A stretch of DNA of 9,085 bases from CAYNEI01 sp964396185. GTDB taxonomy: Archaea > Thermoplasmatota > SW-10-69-26. The notes under the pieces are model-generated. The model saw nothing but the letters and a program-made list of their open reading frames with translations, ran no database searches and was not told where the DNA came from. The position numbers and the translations under genes are program-made. The stretch is from positions 1-9,085 of the forward strand of contig CAYNEI010000078.1 in NCBI GenBank assembly GCA_964396185.1, written 5' to 3'. This document shows, in pieces, positions 1-4,900 of the stretch; within the stretch, counting starts at the first letter, position 1, and each line of letters starts with the position of its first letter.

Positions 1-2
1 AC

Positions 3-212
3 GTGCCGGAGGGCGAGGGCGAGCCTGCCGGGAACGAGACGGGGGATCCGATGGAGGGCGATGGGGACCAACCAGGTGACATGAACGGCTCCGATGGTGC
101 CGACGAGCCGGCCAGCGATGCGCGCGATGCGATGCTGGCACCGTCGGTCGTTGCAGCCATCGCGTCGCTCACCGCGGCTGCCGGCCTGGCGCGGGCCAGG
201 CGCTCTGCATGA
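3..212 (+). CDS. C-terminal end of a surface protein with acidic linker and CTERM-like tail (partial)
   Basis: This is the last 69 codons of a gene that begins before the window; the GTG at base 3 is probably an internal valine codon rather than the start. The visible part begins with a low-complexity linker rich in Glu, Asp and Gly (about residues 1-40), which contains two N-glycosylation sequons, NET and NGS. It ends in a hydrophobic stretch, APSVVAAIASLTAAAGL, followed by the basic cap RARRSA and the stop. An acidic disordered linker, then Pro, then a short membrane helix, then an arginine cluster at the extreme C-terminus is the general layout of archaeal PGF/PEF-CTERM proteins processed by archaeosortases, and a probable archaeosortase lies about 1 kb downstream. 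The recognition motif is not a canonical one, so this could instead be a plain C-terminal membrane anchor. The main domain and its function cannot be seen. Confidence 0.6.
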   Translation: MPEGEGEPAGNETGDPMEGDGDQPGDMNGSDGADEPASDARDAMLAPSVVAAIASLTAAAGLARARRSA

Positions 213-307
213 AACCCAGGTACGGGCTGAGAGTGGTAAGCACGCGCCAGGCGCTGGCTAACGAGGCCAACATCGTGCTACAGCCCTCCAGCATGCGTGT
301 CCCTTGC

Positions 308-317
308 CGCTTATACA
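308..317 (+). promoter_or_regulatory. Candidate TATA box for the FnIII glycoprotein/archaeosortase operon
   Basis: CGCTTATACA is the only AT-rich patch in the otherwise GC-rich gap at 213-380. An archaeal start site about 25 bases downstream would fall near 337, leaving a leader of about 40 bases before the ATG at 381. Its position also argues against the upstream in-frame GTG at 297 as the true start, because that codon would lie before the promoter. This rests on motif and position only. Confidence 0.35.
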
Positions 318-380
318 GACCTGTCCACAGAGCGTCCTACCACAGGGTCGCCATCTAGGCGGCCCCAGGAGACCGAAACC

Positions 381-1160
381 ATGCATCAACGCAACGAACC
401 CCAGCGGAAGCGATCGACCGCCGGCAGGAAAATCGCGATCATCCTGATCGCGCTCTTGACCGCCGTGGGACTAGGGGCGGCCACCGCGGTCGCCCAGAGT
501 GATACCAAGGAGATCCACGTCAAGCAATCGACCTTGGAGGACCCAGAGTGCGAAGAGGAGAGCCCGAACGAGTGGCACTTCATCATCAACCAGATCGATA
601 CAGAGGAGAGTCCCCCAAGCTCGATCTTCGTTGAGTGGGACAACGGCCAGAACGCCACAGTGCCCCTCTCGAAGCTGTCCGGACAGACAGCCCACTACTC
701 GACGACGCTCCACCAGGACGCCAACGTCACCGACGCTACGGCTGAGATCTACGATGACTGGGACGGCCAGTTCAACCTCAGCCACGGCCCGTGCGAGGAG
801 GAGGAGAATGGAGTCCCGTGCCCCGAGCTCACCGTGACGGCCGAGGCGGGTCCGAGCAACCACCTCAACTGGACCGCGGTCAATGATACGGACACCTACA
901 AGATCTACAAGGCCGTCGGCGACGGGCCGCTCGTGCTGCTCGACACCGTCGACAACACCACGTTGTCCTACGATGATGAGGACGTCGTGCAGGGTCAAAC
1001 CTACCGGTACATGGTGACCGCCGTGATCGACAGCCAGGAGTCCGAGAACTGCGACGAGGTCGAGGTCACCGCCATCCCGGTCTTCCCGACCGCGATCGTG
1101 GCCACGGCTGCAGGACTGCTCGGCATCAGCGCATACGCGGTGATCCGGAAGCGCAGCTAG
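381..1160 (+). CDS. Secreted FnIII-domain glycoprotein with C-terminal archaeosortase sorting signal
   Basis: The 259-residue protein begins at ATG 381, which has GGAG 9 bases upstream; an in-frame GTG at 297 would add 28 residues ahead of the signal peptide and is less likely. Residues 1-38 form a signal peptide: a basic N-terminus, a hydrophobic core at 18-37, and AVA/QS as a likely cleavage site. Residues about 40-138 form an extracellular domain with NEWHFIINQI and GQFNLSHGPC, a pattern I believe recurs in secreted prokaryotic proteins but cannot name. Residues about 147-230 look like a fibronectin type III domain (LNWTAV, YKIYK, YRYMVTAV). C57/C138 and C147/C224 could form disulfides. 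Six NxS/T sequons (N91, N115, N132, N163, N168, N192) suggest heavy N-glycosylation. The C-terminus is IPVFPT (232-237), a helix to about 254, then RKRS, resembling PEF-CTERM signals. The archaeosortase gene follows after 6 bases, so this is its likely dedicated substrate. Confidence 0.85.
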   Translation: MHQRNEPQRKRSTAGRKIAIILIALLTAVGLGAATAVAQSDTKEIHVKQSTLEDPECEEESPNEWHFIINQIDTEESPPSSIFVEWDNGQNATVPLSKLSGQTAHYSTTLHQDANVTDATAEIYDDWDGQFNLSHGPCEEEENGVPCPELTVTAEAGPSNHLNWTAVNDTDTYKIYKAVGDGPLVLLDTVDNTTLSYDDEDVVQGQTYRYMVTAVIDSQESENCDEVEVTAIPVFPTAIVATAAGLLGISAYAVIRKRS

Positions 1161-1166
1161 GCCTCC

Positions 1167-2123
1167 ATGCGCGATCTTCGAGGGTTCGCTGGCATCTGCC
1201 TGATCGGCTACGGGCTGCTTGTGGCGCTGCGCATCGTGGCCCACGAGTCCCTGCTCGCCGGTCTGGCCAGCCTAGGCCTCGGCACCCTGTTGGTGGCGAG
1301 CCAGGCCTGGTCCCCGAGCCCACGGGCTCGGGACAGTGATCCCCTCGATGCACCCCCGCCAACCCCCCCTACGGCCCAGACCCAGCCCTCCCGCTCGCCG
1401 GGGATGCGTGGGTCCTGGATCGCCGGCCTCGGCGCCCTGCTCGCTGCAAGCGTGCTTGGCTACGATGTGCTCGTCGGCTCAGGGCTCTCCCCGCCCGAGT
1501 GGGGGATCCTGCTCTACGGGCTGCTCCTGTTGACCGCCGCGCCGCTGCTTGCATCCGATCGCTACGGTGAGCGGCTCGCAAGCGCGGTCGGTTGGTCTTT
1601 CCCTCTCTTACTCACCCCCCTCATCCTCTACGCCATCCACGGTCTCATCTCGGGGCCCGCTGGGCTCGAGACCACAGGCCTTGCCGACCCGTTCATCCAC
1701 CTCACACTCACCCTGCCCACCGCCGGCCTGCTCGAGCTCATCGGGGCGGCCAGCCAGGTGACCGGCAACAACATCCACCTGGCAACCTCCAGGGGGACGC
1801 TGACCTTGGGCGTGGGCCTCGTGTGCGCTGGCATCTACCCGACGGTGCTCTTCCTGGGCGTGCTGGGCATGCACGCCTGGCAAGAGCGTCTAGCGCCTCG
1901 GCGGCTCGTCGCCTACCTGGGCCTCGGCCTGATGGGCCTCTACGCGGCCAACCTGCTCCGCCTGTTGACCTTGGCCAAGGTCGGCCAGATGTGGGGCGGC
2001 GCCACGCTGCAGCAAACCCACGCGCATCTCGGCTGGATCCTCTTCGTTGGGTTCATGGTCGCCTTCTGGGGTCTGGTGCTGCGCCGCTGGGAGCGACCCT
2101 CGCCACCGTCTTCATCGGGCTAG
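1167..2123 (+). CDS. Archaeosortase/exosortase-family transpeptidase-like membrane protein
   Basis: This 318-residue polytopic membrane protein has about eight or nine hydrophobic segments. It carries the three conserved elements of the exosortase/archaeosortase family: a cysteine in GLVCAGIYP (Cys220), an arginine in YAANLLRLL (Arg265) and a histidine in THAHLGWILF (His285, spaced HxxxGW). In this family the Cys-Arg-His set is proposed to cut a C-terminal sorting tail at the outer membrane face and transfer the protein to a lipid or other anchor. The preceding gene encodes just such a tail and lies only 6 bases upstream, so the two are almost certainly co-transcribed. A proline-rich, probably disordered stretch at about residues 48-80 (PPPTPPT) separates an N-terminal membrane hairpin from the core; this extension seems unusual and its job is unknown. 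No strong ribosome binding site is visible, so translational coupling is likely. The exact subfamily cannot be assigned by eye. Confidence 0.88.
   Translation: MRDLRGFAGICLIGYGLLVALRIVAHESLLAGLASLGLGTLLVASQAWSPSPRARDSDPLDAPPPTPPTAQTQPSRSPGMRGSWIAGLGALLAASVLGYDVLVGSGLSPPEWGILLYGLLLLTAAPLLASDRYGERLASAVGWSFPLLLTPLILYAIHGLISGPAGLETTGLADPFIHLTLTLPTAGLLELIGAASQVTGNNIHLATSRGTLTLGVGLVCAGIYPTVLFLGVLGMHAWQERLAPRRLVAYLGLGLMGLYAANLLRLLTLAKVGQMWGGATLQQTHAHLGWILFVGFMVAFWGLVLRRWERPSPPSSSG
1310..1334 (+). repeat. Strong inverted repeat inside the archaeosortase gene
   Basis: CCCGAGCCC (1313-1321) is the exact reverse complement of GGGCTCGGG (1324-1332), with only AC between. The outer bases GT and AC can add two more pairs past one bulged C. 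It lies at codons about 48-56, at the start of the Pro/Ser-rich linker, where the protein sequence is least constrained. It could form an mRNA hairpin or be a chance product of GC-rich linker codons. Confidence 0.5.
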
Positions 2124-2181
2124 ACGCCGGTGGACGATCGCCCGAGCACCGAGGCGCCAAGACGGCACCAACACACGATCT

Positions 2182-2221
2182 GGAGGCAGGGGAGATAGGG
2201 AAGAGAAAGGGAGGAAGAGGG
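2182..2221. other. Polypurine/polypyrimidine tract between convergent genes; possible terminator on the minus strand
   Basis: The plus strand is nearly all purine across these 40 bases, with 25 uninterrupted purines at 2197-2221. It fills the gap between the stop of the archaeosortase gene (2123) and the stop of the convergent SPW gene (2232). Read from the minus strand it is a C/T-rich tract starting 11 bases after the SPW stop codon, with small T runs. Archaeal termination commonly uses pyrimidine (T-rich) tracts, so a terminator for the minus-strand gene is plausible. No clear hairpin accompanies it. Confidence 0.4.
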
Positions 2222-2231
2222 CGCGCGGGCG

Positions 2232-2606
2232 TCAGGCTCTGTGGACGCCGCCACGTAGCTTGCGGGCCTGGGAAACGTTGTACCCGGCCATCACAGCTAC
2301 GATCAGGCCTGCGACGCCGACGGTCCACAGGTACGTGATCGTCGCGGACACGAAGAACGCGGACGCGAGAAGCCAGATGCCCGCGAACACGTTGATCGTG
2401 GACGGCCCTTGGACCCGCTCGGCCTCGTCGTGGGTCTCCTCGTAGAGATCGAAGACCGCCAACGCAGCGATCAAGCCGCCGACGAGCACCGCGCTCCAGA
2501 AGGCGAACATCGAGGTCAACGTGAAGAACGGGATCGCGACGACGATGACCCCAACGATGAGGTTCACCCAGGACGCGCCTTTCATGCCAGGAGTTCCATA
2601 TGCCAT
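2232..2606 (-). CDS. SPW-repeat membrane protein (four helices)
   Basis: The 124-residue protein starts at ATG 2606, chosen because GGAGGTGAG lies just upstream; a longer in-frame reading to 2732 would add 42 unlike residues and bypass this site. It has two similar halves, about residues 12-52 (SWVNLIVGVIVVAIPFF then FWSAVLVGGLIAALAVFD) and 70-110 (TINVFAGIWLLASAFF then WTVGVAGLIVAVMAGYN). Each gives two membrane helices, and a charged loop (DLYEETHDEAERVQG) joins the halves. This layout matches the SPW-repeat family, small integral membrane proteins of unknown biochemical function found in bacteria and archaea; the signature Ser-Pro-Trp is degenerate here. It lies 162 bases downstream of the YetF-like gene on the same strand but appears to have its own leader. 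Family assignment is fairly secure; function is unknown. Confidence 0.8.
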   Translation of the reverse strand: MAYGTPGMKGASWVNLIVGVIVVAIPFFTLTSMFAFWSAVLVGGLIAALAVFDLYEETHDEAERVQGPSTINVFAGIWLLASAFFVSATITYLWTVGVAGLIVAVMAGYNVSQARKLRGGVHRA

Positions 2607-2610
2607 GTTT

Positions 2611-2619
2611 CTCACCTCC
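2611..2619 (-). promoter_or_regulatory. Strong Shine-Dalgarno site deciding the SPW gene start
   Basis: Read on the minus strand the bases are GGAGGTGAG, a near-perfect complement of the archaeal 16S rRNA 3' end, 4 bases before ATG 2606. It shows that leadered translation is used here and fixes the start codon. Confidence 0.75.
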
Positions 2620-2670
2620 GGACCGCCTGAGGTCGAGGAGTTCGACCAAGTCAGCTTCTGCCACGCTCTG

Positions 2671-2680
2671 GGATAAACGC
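2671..2680 (-). promoter_or_regulatory. Candidate TATA box for the SPW gene
   Basis: On the minus strand this reads GCGTTTATCC, an AT-rich island in GC-rich surroundings. A transcript starting about 25 bases downstream would have a leader of about 45 bases that includes the Shine-Dalgarno site. A second candidate, GGCCATAAAG, sits at 2691-2700. Motif-level evidence only. Confidence 0.3.
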
Positions 2681-2768
2681 TGGCGCAGAGCTTTATGGCC
2701 GGGGGCGCGGCGCAGGCCTTCCCGACCGTCAAGTTGAAACGAGCGAGAACATCGGTTCGGGTACGGGC

Positions 2769-3302
2769 TCAGCGGGAACCTCGGACCCCGTCGAGCAGAT
2801 CCCCGTCGAGCTCGCGGCCATCTGGTGGTCCGTGCAACACGGACACGTCCCCGGTGGTCTCCATCACGACGGCTCGGATTTCATCAAGCGAGAGCACGTT
2901 GGCCTCTCGTAGCTTGGCTCGCAGGTCTGCCTTGGTCATGCTGGCCTTGTCCATGTTCTCTTGCAGGACCTCGGCGCCGTCCATCAGGAGAAGCGGCTCG
3001 TTGTTGACCAGACGCGAGACCCACGTCGATCGGCGGCGTAGGATGGCGATCCCGGCCTGGGTTGCGTAGAGCGCAGCCAGGGCGACGATCCCCTGGACGA
3101 GCGGTGGGTCCTTGGTCGCCAGCACCATGGCGATCAACGATCCGATGGCAACCGTGACCGCGAAATCGAACCCCGACATCTTGGAGAAGCTACGCAGCCC
3201 GCCAAGCCGGGTGAGCAGGATGACCGATGCGTAGATCCCCAGGGTCGAGAGGAGAACGTAGAGCAGCGCCATCCCGGAAGTCGTGATCCATCCGGATACC
3301 AT
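2769..3302 (-). CDS. DUF421/YetF-family membrane protein
   Basis: The 177-residue protein has three N-terminal membrane segments (about residues 12-31, 47-62 and 68-86), with SGFDFAVTVAIGSLIA between the first two. A cytoplasmic C-terminal domain (about 95-158) carries NEPLLLMDGAEVLQENM, MTKADLRAKLREANVLSLDE and RAVVMETTGDVSVL. These are the hallmark segments of the DUF421 (YetF) family, whose best-known members are Bacillus spore or stress-related membrane proteins of unclear activity. The length suits a single-domain DUF421 protein rather than the longer Bacillus form. ATG 3302 has no clear Shine-Dalgarno site; Met11 (ATG at 3272) is an alternative start just ahead of the first helix. The gene diverges from the copper-binding protein gene. 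The last 20 residues are acidic and unconserved-looking. Family confident; biochemical role not known. Confidence 0.85.
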   Translation of the reverse strand: MVSGWITTSGMALLYVLLSTLGIYASVILLTRLGGLRSFSKMSGFDFAVTVAIGSLIAMVLATKDPPLVQGIVALAALYATQAGIAILRRRSTWVSRLVNNEPLLLMDGAEVLQENMDKASMTKADLRAKLREANVLSLDEIRAVVMETTGDVSVLHGPPDGRELDGDLLDGVRGSR

Positions 3303-3374
3303 GGGGCCCGCACCGGGCGTGGCCCTGATGGGTGGAGTGGGAGCGTCTCATCGCTGGGAGCTGCGGGCGGGGCG

Positions 3375-3397
3375 TTCGAGCCACCAACGGGCTCGAA
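3375..3397. promoter_or_regulatory. Perfect 8-bp inverted repeat in the divergent YetF/Csp intergenic region; candidate operator
   Basis: TTCGAGCC (3375-3382) and GGCTCGAA (3390-3397) are exact reverse complements separated by 7 bases. The repeat sits between the divergent starts at 3302 and 3456, about 25-50 bases upstream of a possible TATA element for the plus-strand gene. A dimeric regulator site is the natural reading, perhaps for metal control of the copper-binding protein. It does not match any operator I can name, and a hairpin in a leader RNA is an alternative. Confidence 0.4.
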
Positions 3398-3422
3398 GGT
3401 CGTACATGTCAGGTCCGAGCAG

Positions 3423-3432
3423 GCGTTATGCC
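3423..3432 (+). promoter_or_regulatory. Weak candidate TATA element for the copper-binding protein gene
   Basis: GCGTTATGCC lies about 28 bases before ATG 3456. That spacing would place the transcription start at or just before the start codon, consistent with a leaderless mRNA and with the absence of any Shine-Dalgarno sequence there. The match is poor and rests mainly on position. Confidence 0.25.
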
Positions 3433-3455
3433 CACCGTTCCATTTGGCTCCCCAG

Positions 3456-3800
3456 ATGTCCCTGAACAAGATGGAGCACCTCGATGCTGATGCCCGAGCC
3501 TGCGTACAGAACTGCCAGGAAGCGGTCCAATCCGCCGAGTGGTGCGCGGATGCATGCGCGGGGCTGGGAGCAGAGATGGAGACCTGCATCCGGCTGTGTC
3601 GCGATGTGGCAGACCTGGCCTCGCTGCATGCTCGCTTCCTGGTCCGGGACTCCGCGTACAAAGCGGGTCTCGGTCAGATCTGTGCTGACGCTTGCAACGA
3701 GTGCGCAGACGAGTGCGAGCGCTTCGACCACGACCACTGCCAGACCTGCGCCACGGTCCTGCGGGAGTGCGCGAGGAGCTGCGAGAACCTCTCAGCGTAA
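3456..3800 (+). CDS. Cysteine-rich four-helix-bundle copper-binding protein (DUF326/Csp-like)
   Basis: The 114-residue protein has 14 cysteines, mostly as CxxxC pairs one helical turn apart: C16/C20, C30/C34, C44/C48, C76/C80, C83/C87, C95/C98 and C105/C109. His8, His58, His92 and His94 are also present. This is the signature of the DUF326 / copper storage protein (Csp) family, in which cysteines lining a four-helix bundle hold many Cu(I) ions. There is no signal peptide, so a cytosolic Csp3-like form is expected: copper storage or buffering against toxicity. ATG 3456 was chosen; a TTG at 3444 would add four residues and ATG 3471 would remove five, and none has a Shine-Dalgarno site. The gene stands alone, divergent from the YetF gene, with an inverted repeat between them. 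Family assignment is strong; metal and stoichiometry are inferred. Confidence 0.88.
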   Translation: MSLNKMEHLDADARACVQNCQEAVQSAEWCADACAGLGAEMETCIRLCRDVADLASLHARFLVRDSAYKAGLGQICADACNECADECERFDHDHCQTCATVLRECARSCENLSA

Positions 3801-3810
3801 CCGGCGCGGT

Positions 3811-3877
3811 GGATGGGAGGAGAGGAAGCGGAGAAAGAGCGGGAGAGAAAACGGGAGAGAGGGCGGAGAGGCGGGGG
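3811..3877. other. Long polypurine/polypyrimidine tract; possible terminator on the minus strand
   Basis: The plus strand has 61 purines in 67 bases, in GGGAGAGA/GAGGAAG-like runs, between the stop of the copper protein gene (3800) and the stop of the convergent small charged-protein gene (3896). From the minus strand it is a C/T-rich tract starting 18 bases after the stop, including TTTTCTCTCCC. It resembles the tract at 2182-2221 in place and composition, which favours a shared role as a minus-strand terminator. Confidence 0.4.
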
Positions 3878-3895
3878 TAATCGCGTGGCCGAACA

Positions 3896-4141
3896 TCAGG
3901 CCTTACCGTAGCGGGGGCTCTCCTCCTTCCCTTCAGACTTCTTCTCCTCCTTGCTCGACTTGTGCTCGAAGCTCTGGGGCTCCTTAGGATCGGGTCCTGT
4001 ACCCTGCTCTCCCTCGGAGCCCTGGCGCTCTTGCGTCTGTTCGCTCTGTTCGCGCTCAGTGTCTTGGCGCTTCGTCTCGTCGGGCTCGTCTCGGATCTCG
4101 CCTGACTTGCGTTCCTTTTCTTCTTGTTGTTTCTCTTGCAT
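3896..4141 (-). CDS. Small, highly charged, probably disordered protein
   Basis: The 81-residue reading frame begins at ATG 4141, with GGTGA 5 bases upstream. It is made almost wholly of Glu, Lys, Gln, Ser, Asp, Arg, Thr, Gly and Pro, with no cysteine or tryptophan and almost no hydrophobic residues (a single Ile and Phe). Typical pieces are MQEKQQEEKERKSGE, EREQSEQTQERQGSEGEQG and KSSKEEKKSEGKEE. No homologous family is recognised. Such short hydrophilic proteins occur in halo- and stress-tolerant archaea and bacteria and may act in desiccation protection or as flexible binders, but that is only analogy. The Shine-Dalgarno match, sensible stop and gene-sized gap support it as a real gene; the low complexity means a chance frame in purine-rich DNA cannot be excluded. 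Confidence 0.55.
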   Translation of the reverse strand: MQEKQQEEKERKSGEIRDEPDETKRQDTEREQSEQTQERQGSEGEQGTGPDPKEPQSFEHKSSKEEKKSEGKEESPRYGKA

Positions 4142-4146
4142 GGTTG

Positions 4147-4151
4147 TCACC
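4147..4151 (-). promoter_or_regulatory. Shine-Dalgarno site of the small charged protein
   Basis: On the minus strand the bases read GGTGA, 5 bases ahead of ATG 4141. They select this start over an in-frame ATG at 4207, which would add 22 residues of different composition. Confidence 0.45.
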
Positions 4152-4248
4152 CGATGGGAGCTTCGATGCGCCAGACACAAGAAGGTAGTCCCCACGGTCT
4201 GATGCACTGTGGAACGGTTCGCCTCGCCTCGCCGCGCAGGGCCGCGCG

Positions 4249-4773
4249 TCAGCTCGCCTGCGCGTCGGTGCGCTCGAACCTATAGGGGGGTTCTGGGTCG
4301 ACGCGAGCGCGGCGTACCAGGGCGATGGCGGCCAGGAGCAGCGATGTGAGCGTGACCATGGTGAAGATCGCGCCTGCCGTGAAGCCTCCGGGCACCATGA
4401 CCGTGGAGAGCGCCAGTAAGCCGATAAGGGCGGGGCTGACGCCGAGCGCGATCAACGCGTGCACCAAGCGGGTGCGCGTGCGGCCGGCTGGGACGAACAA
4501 GGCCTGCAGGAGCAGGTAACCGGGCACGACGAGGAGCACAGGCATCGCGATGGCGGCCCGGGCCACGCTTCCCTCCGGGAGCGCGAGCGCGACGATGAGG
4601 GTCAGGGTGAGCAGGCCAGCCGAGGCGGCAAGATCCCACCAGGAGCGCGGGGGCCAGCGACCGGCCAGACCGGATGGGCCCGCACCCGTGGCCGACTCTC
4701 GGGTGGTGGAGGTCTCCGTGTTCGATTCGCGCGCGGGCTCGTCGGGCCAGGCGTTGGGGGTCGATCGGGCCAC
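4249..4773 (-). CDS. DUF1616-like membrane protein
   Basis: The 174-residue protein starts at GTG 4773, preceded by GGGAGGAG at good spacing. Residues 1-42 are polar and probably disordered. Four hydrophobic segments follow (about 46-65, 70-93, 104-124, 131-153) and a short basic/polar tail. The core ALPEGSVARAAIAMP, VLLVVPGYLLLQALFVPAG and RLVHALIALGVSPALIGLL matches the DUF1616 pattern: a first helix, Arg near the start of the second, PGY (residues 84-86) at its end, then a basic loop and a helix with a Ser-Pro. DUF1616 proteins are common in archaea and are often found among protein-glycosylation or surface-polysaccharide genes, but their reaction is unknown. Here the gene diverges from the glycosyltransferase operon at 4901, which fits that association. 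It is shorter than many members, which carry an additional extracellular domain. Confidence 0.7.
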   Translation of the reverse strand: MARSTPNAWPDEPARESNTETSTTRESATGAGPSGLAGRWPPRSWWDLAASAGLLTLTLIVALALPEGSVARAAIAMPVLLVVPGYLLLQALFVPAGRTRTRLVHALIALGVSPALIGLLALSTVMVPGGFTAGAIFTMVTLTSLLLAAIALVRRARVDPEPPYRFERTDAQAS

Positions 4774-4781
4774 GGGTCAAG

Positions 4782-4789
4782 CTCCTCCC
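4782..4789 (-). promoter_or_regulatory. Shine-Dalgarno site of the DUF1616 gene
   Basis: Minus-strand GGGAGGAG lies 8 bases before GTG 4773 and supports that non-ATG start. Confidence 0.55.
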
Positions 4790-4887
4790 GCTTGAACCTT
4801 TAGGCCTCCGCCAAGATCGTCCACGGATGGTTGGCTCGGCGACCGAGTCCCCTATCGATGTCCCAACATGGATAACACCTTGCAACC

Positions 4888-4892
4888 AGGAG
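4888..4892 (+). promoter_or_regulatory. Shine-Dalgarno site of the GT-C gene
   Basis: AGGAG stands 8 bases before ATG 4901 and supports that start. In the 127-base divergent gap (4774-4900), CTATCG at 4852-4857 and GATAAC at 4871-4876 are the only AT-rich candidates for a TATA element on this strand; neither is convincing. Confidence 0.5.
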
Positions 4893-4900
4893 CCTGACCC

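Noticed and set aside
297..380. GTG 297 as start of the FnIII glycoprotein
   Set aside because: It would put 28 polar residues before the signal peptide, lacks a ribosome binding site, and precedes the candidate TATA box at 308-317.
213..380. Possible RNA gene or extra small protein between the first two genes
   Set aside because: No tRNA-like cloverleaf, no stable extended pairing and no start-site-supported frame was seen; it looks like an ordinary promoter-bearing gap.
471..1244. A 257-codon minus-strand frame opposite the FnIII protein gene
   Set aside because: The plus frame has a signal peptide, FnIII pattern and sorting tail; the antisense frame is Val/Asp/Arg-rich with no recognisable domain.
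1592..2338. A 248-codon plus-strand frame overlapping the archaeosortase gene
   Set aside because: It is Arg/Pro/His-rich out-of-frame translation; the archaeosortase frame carries the catalytic residues and helices.
2053..2664. A 203-codon minus-strand frame overlapping the SPW gene
   Set aside because: It is a shifted reading with an Arg-rich product and no Shine-Dalgarno site, whereas the SPW frame has a strong site and internal repeat structure.
4231..4248. Direct repeat GCCGCGC-AGG-GCCGCGC as a possible terminator after the DUF1616 gene
   Set aside because: It is a short GC-only repeat with no T-rich tract and is easily expected by chance in this composition.
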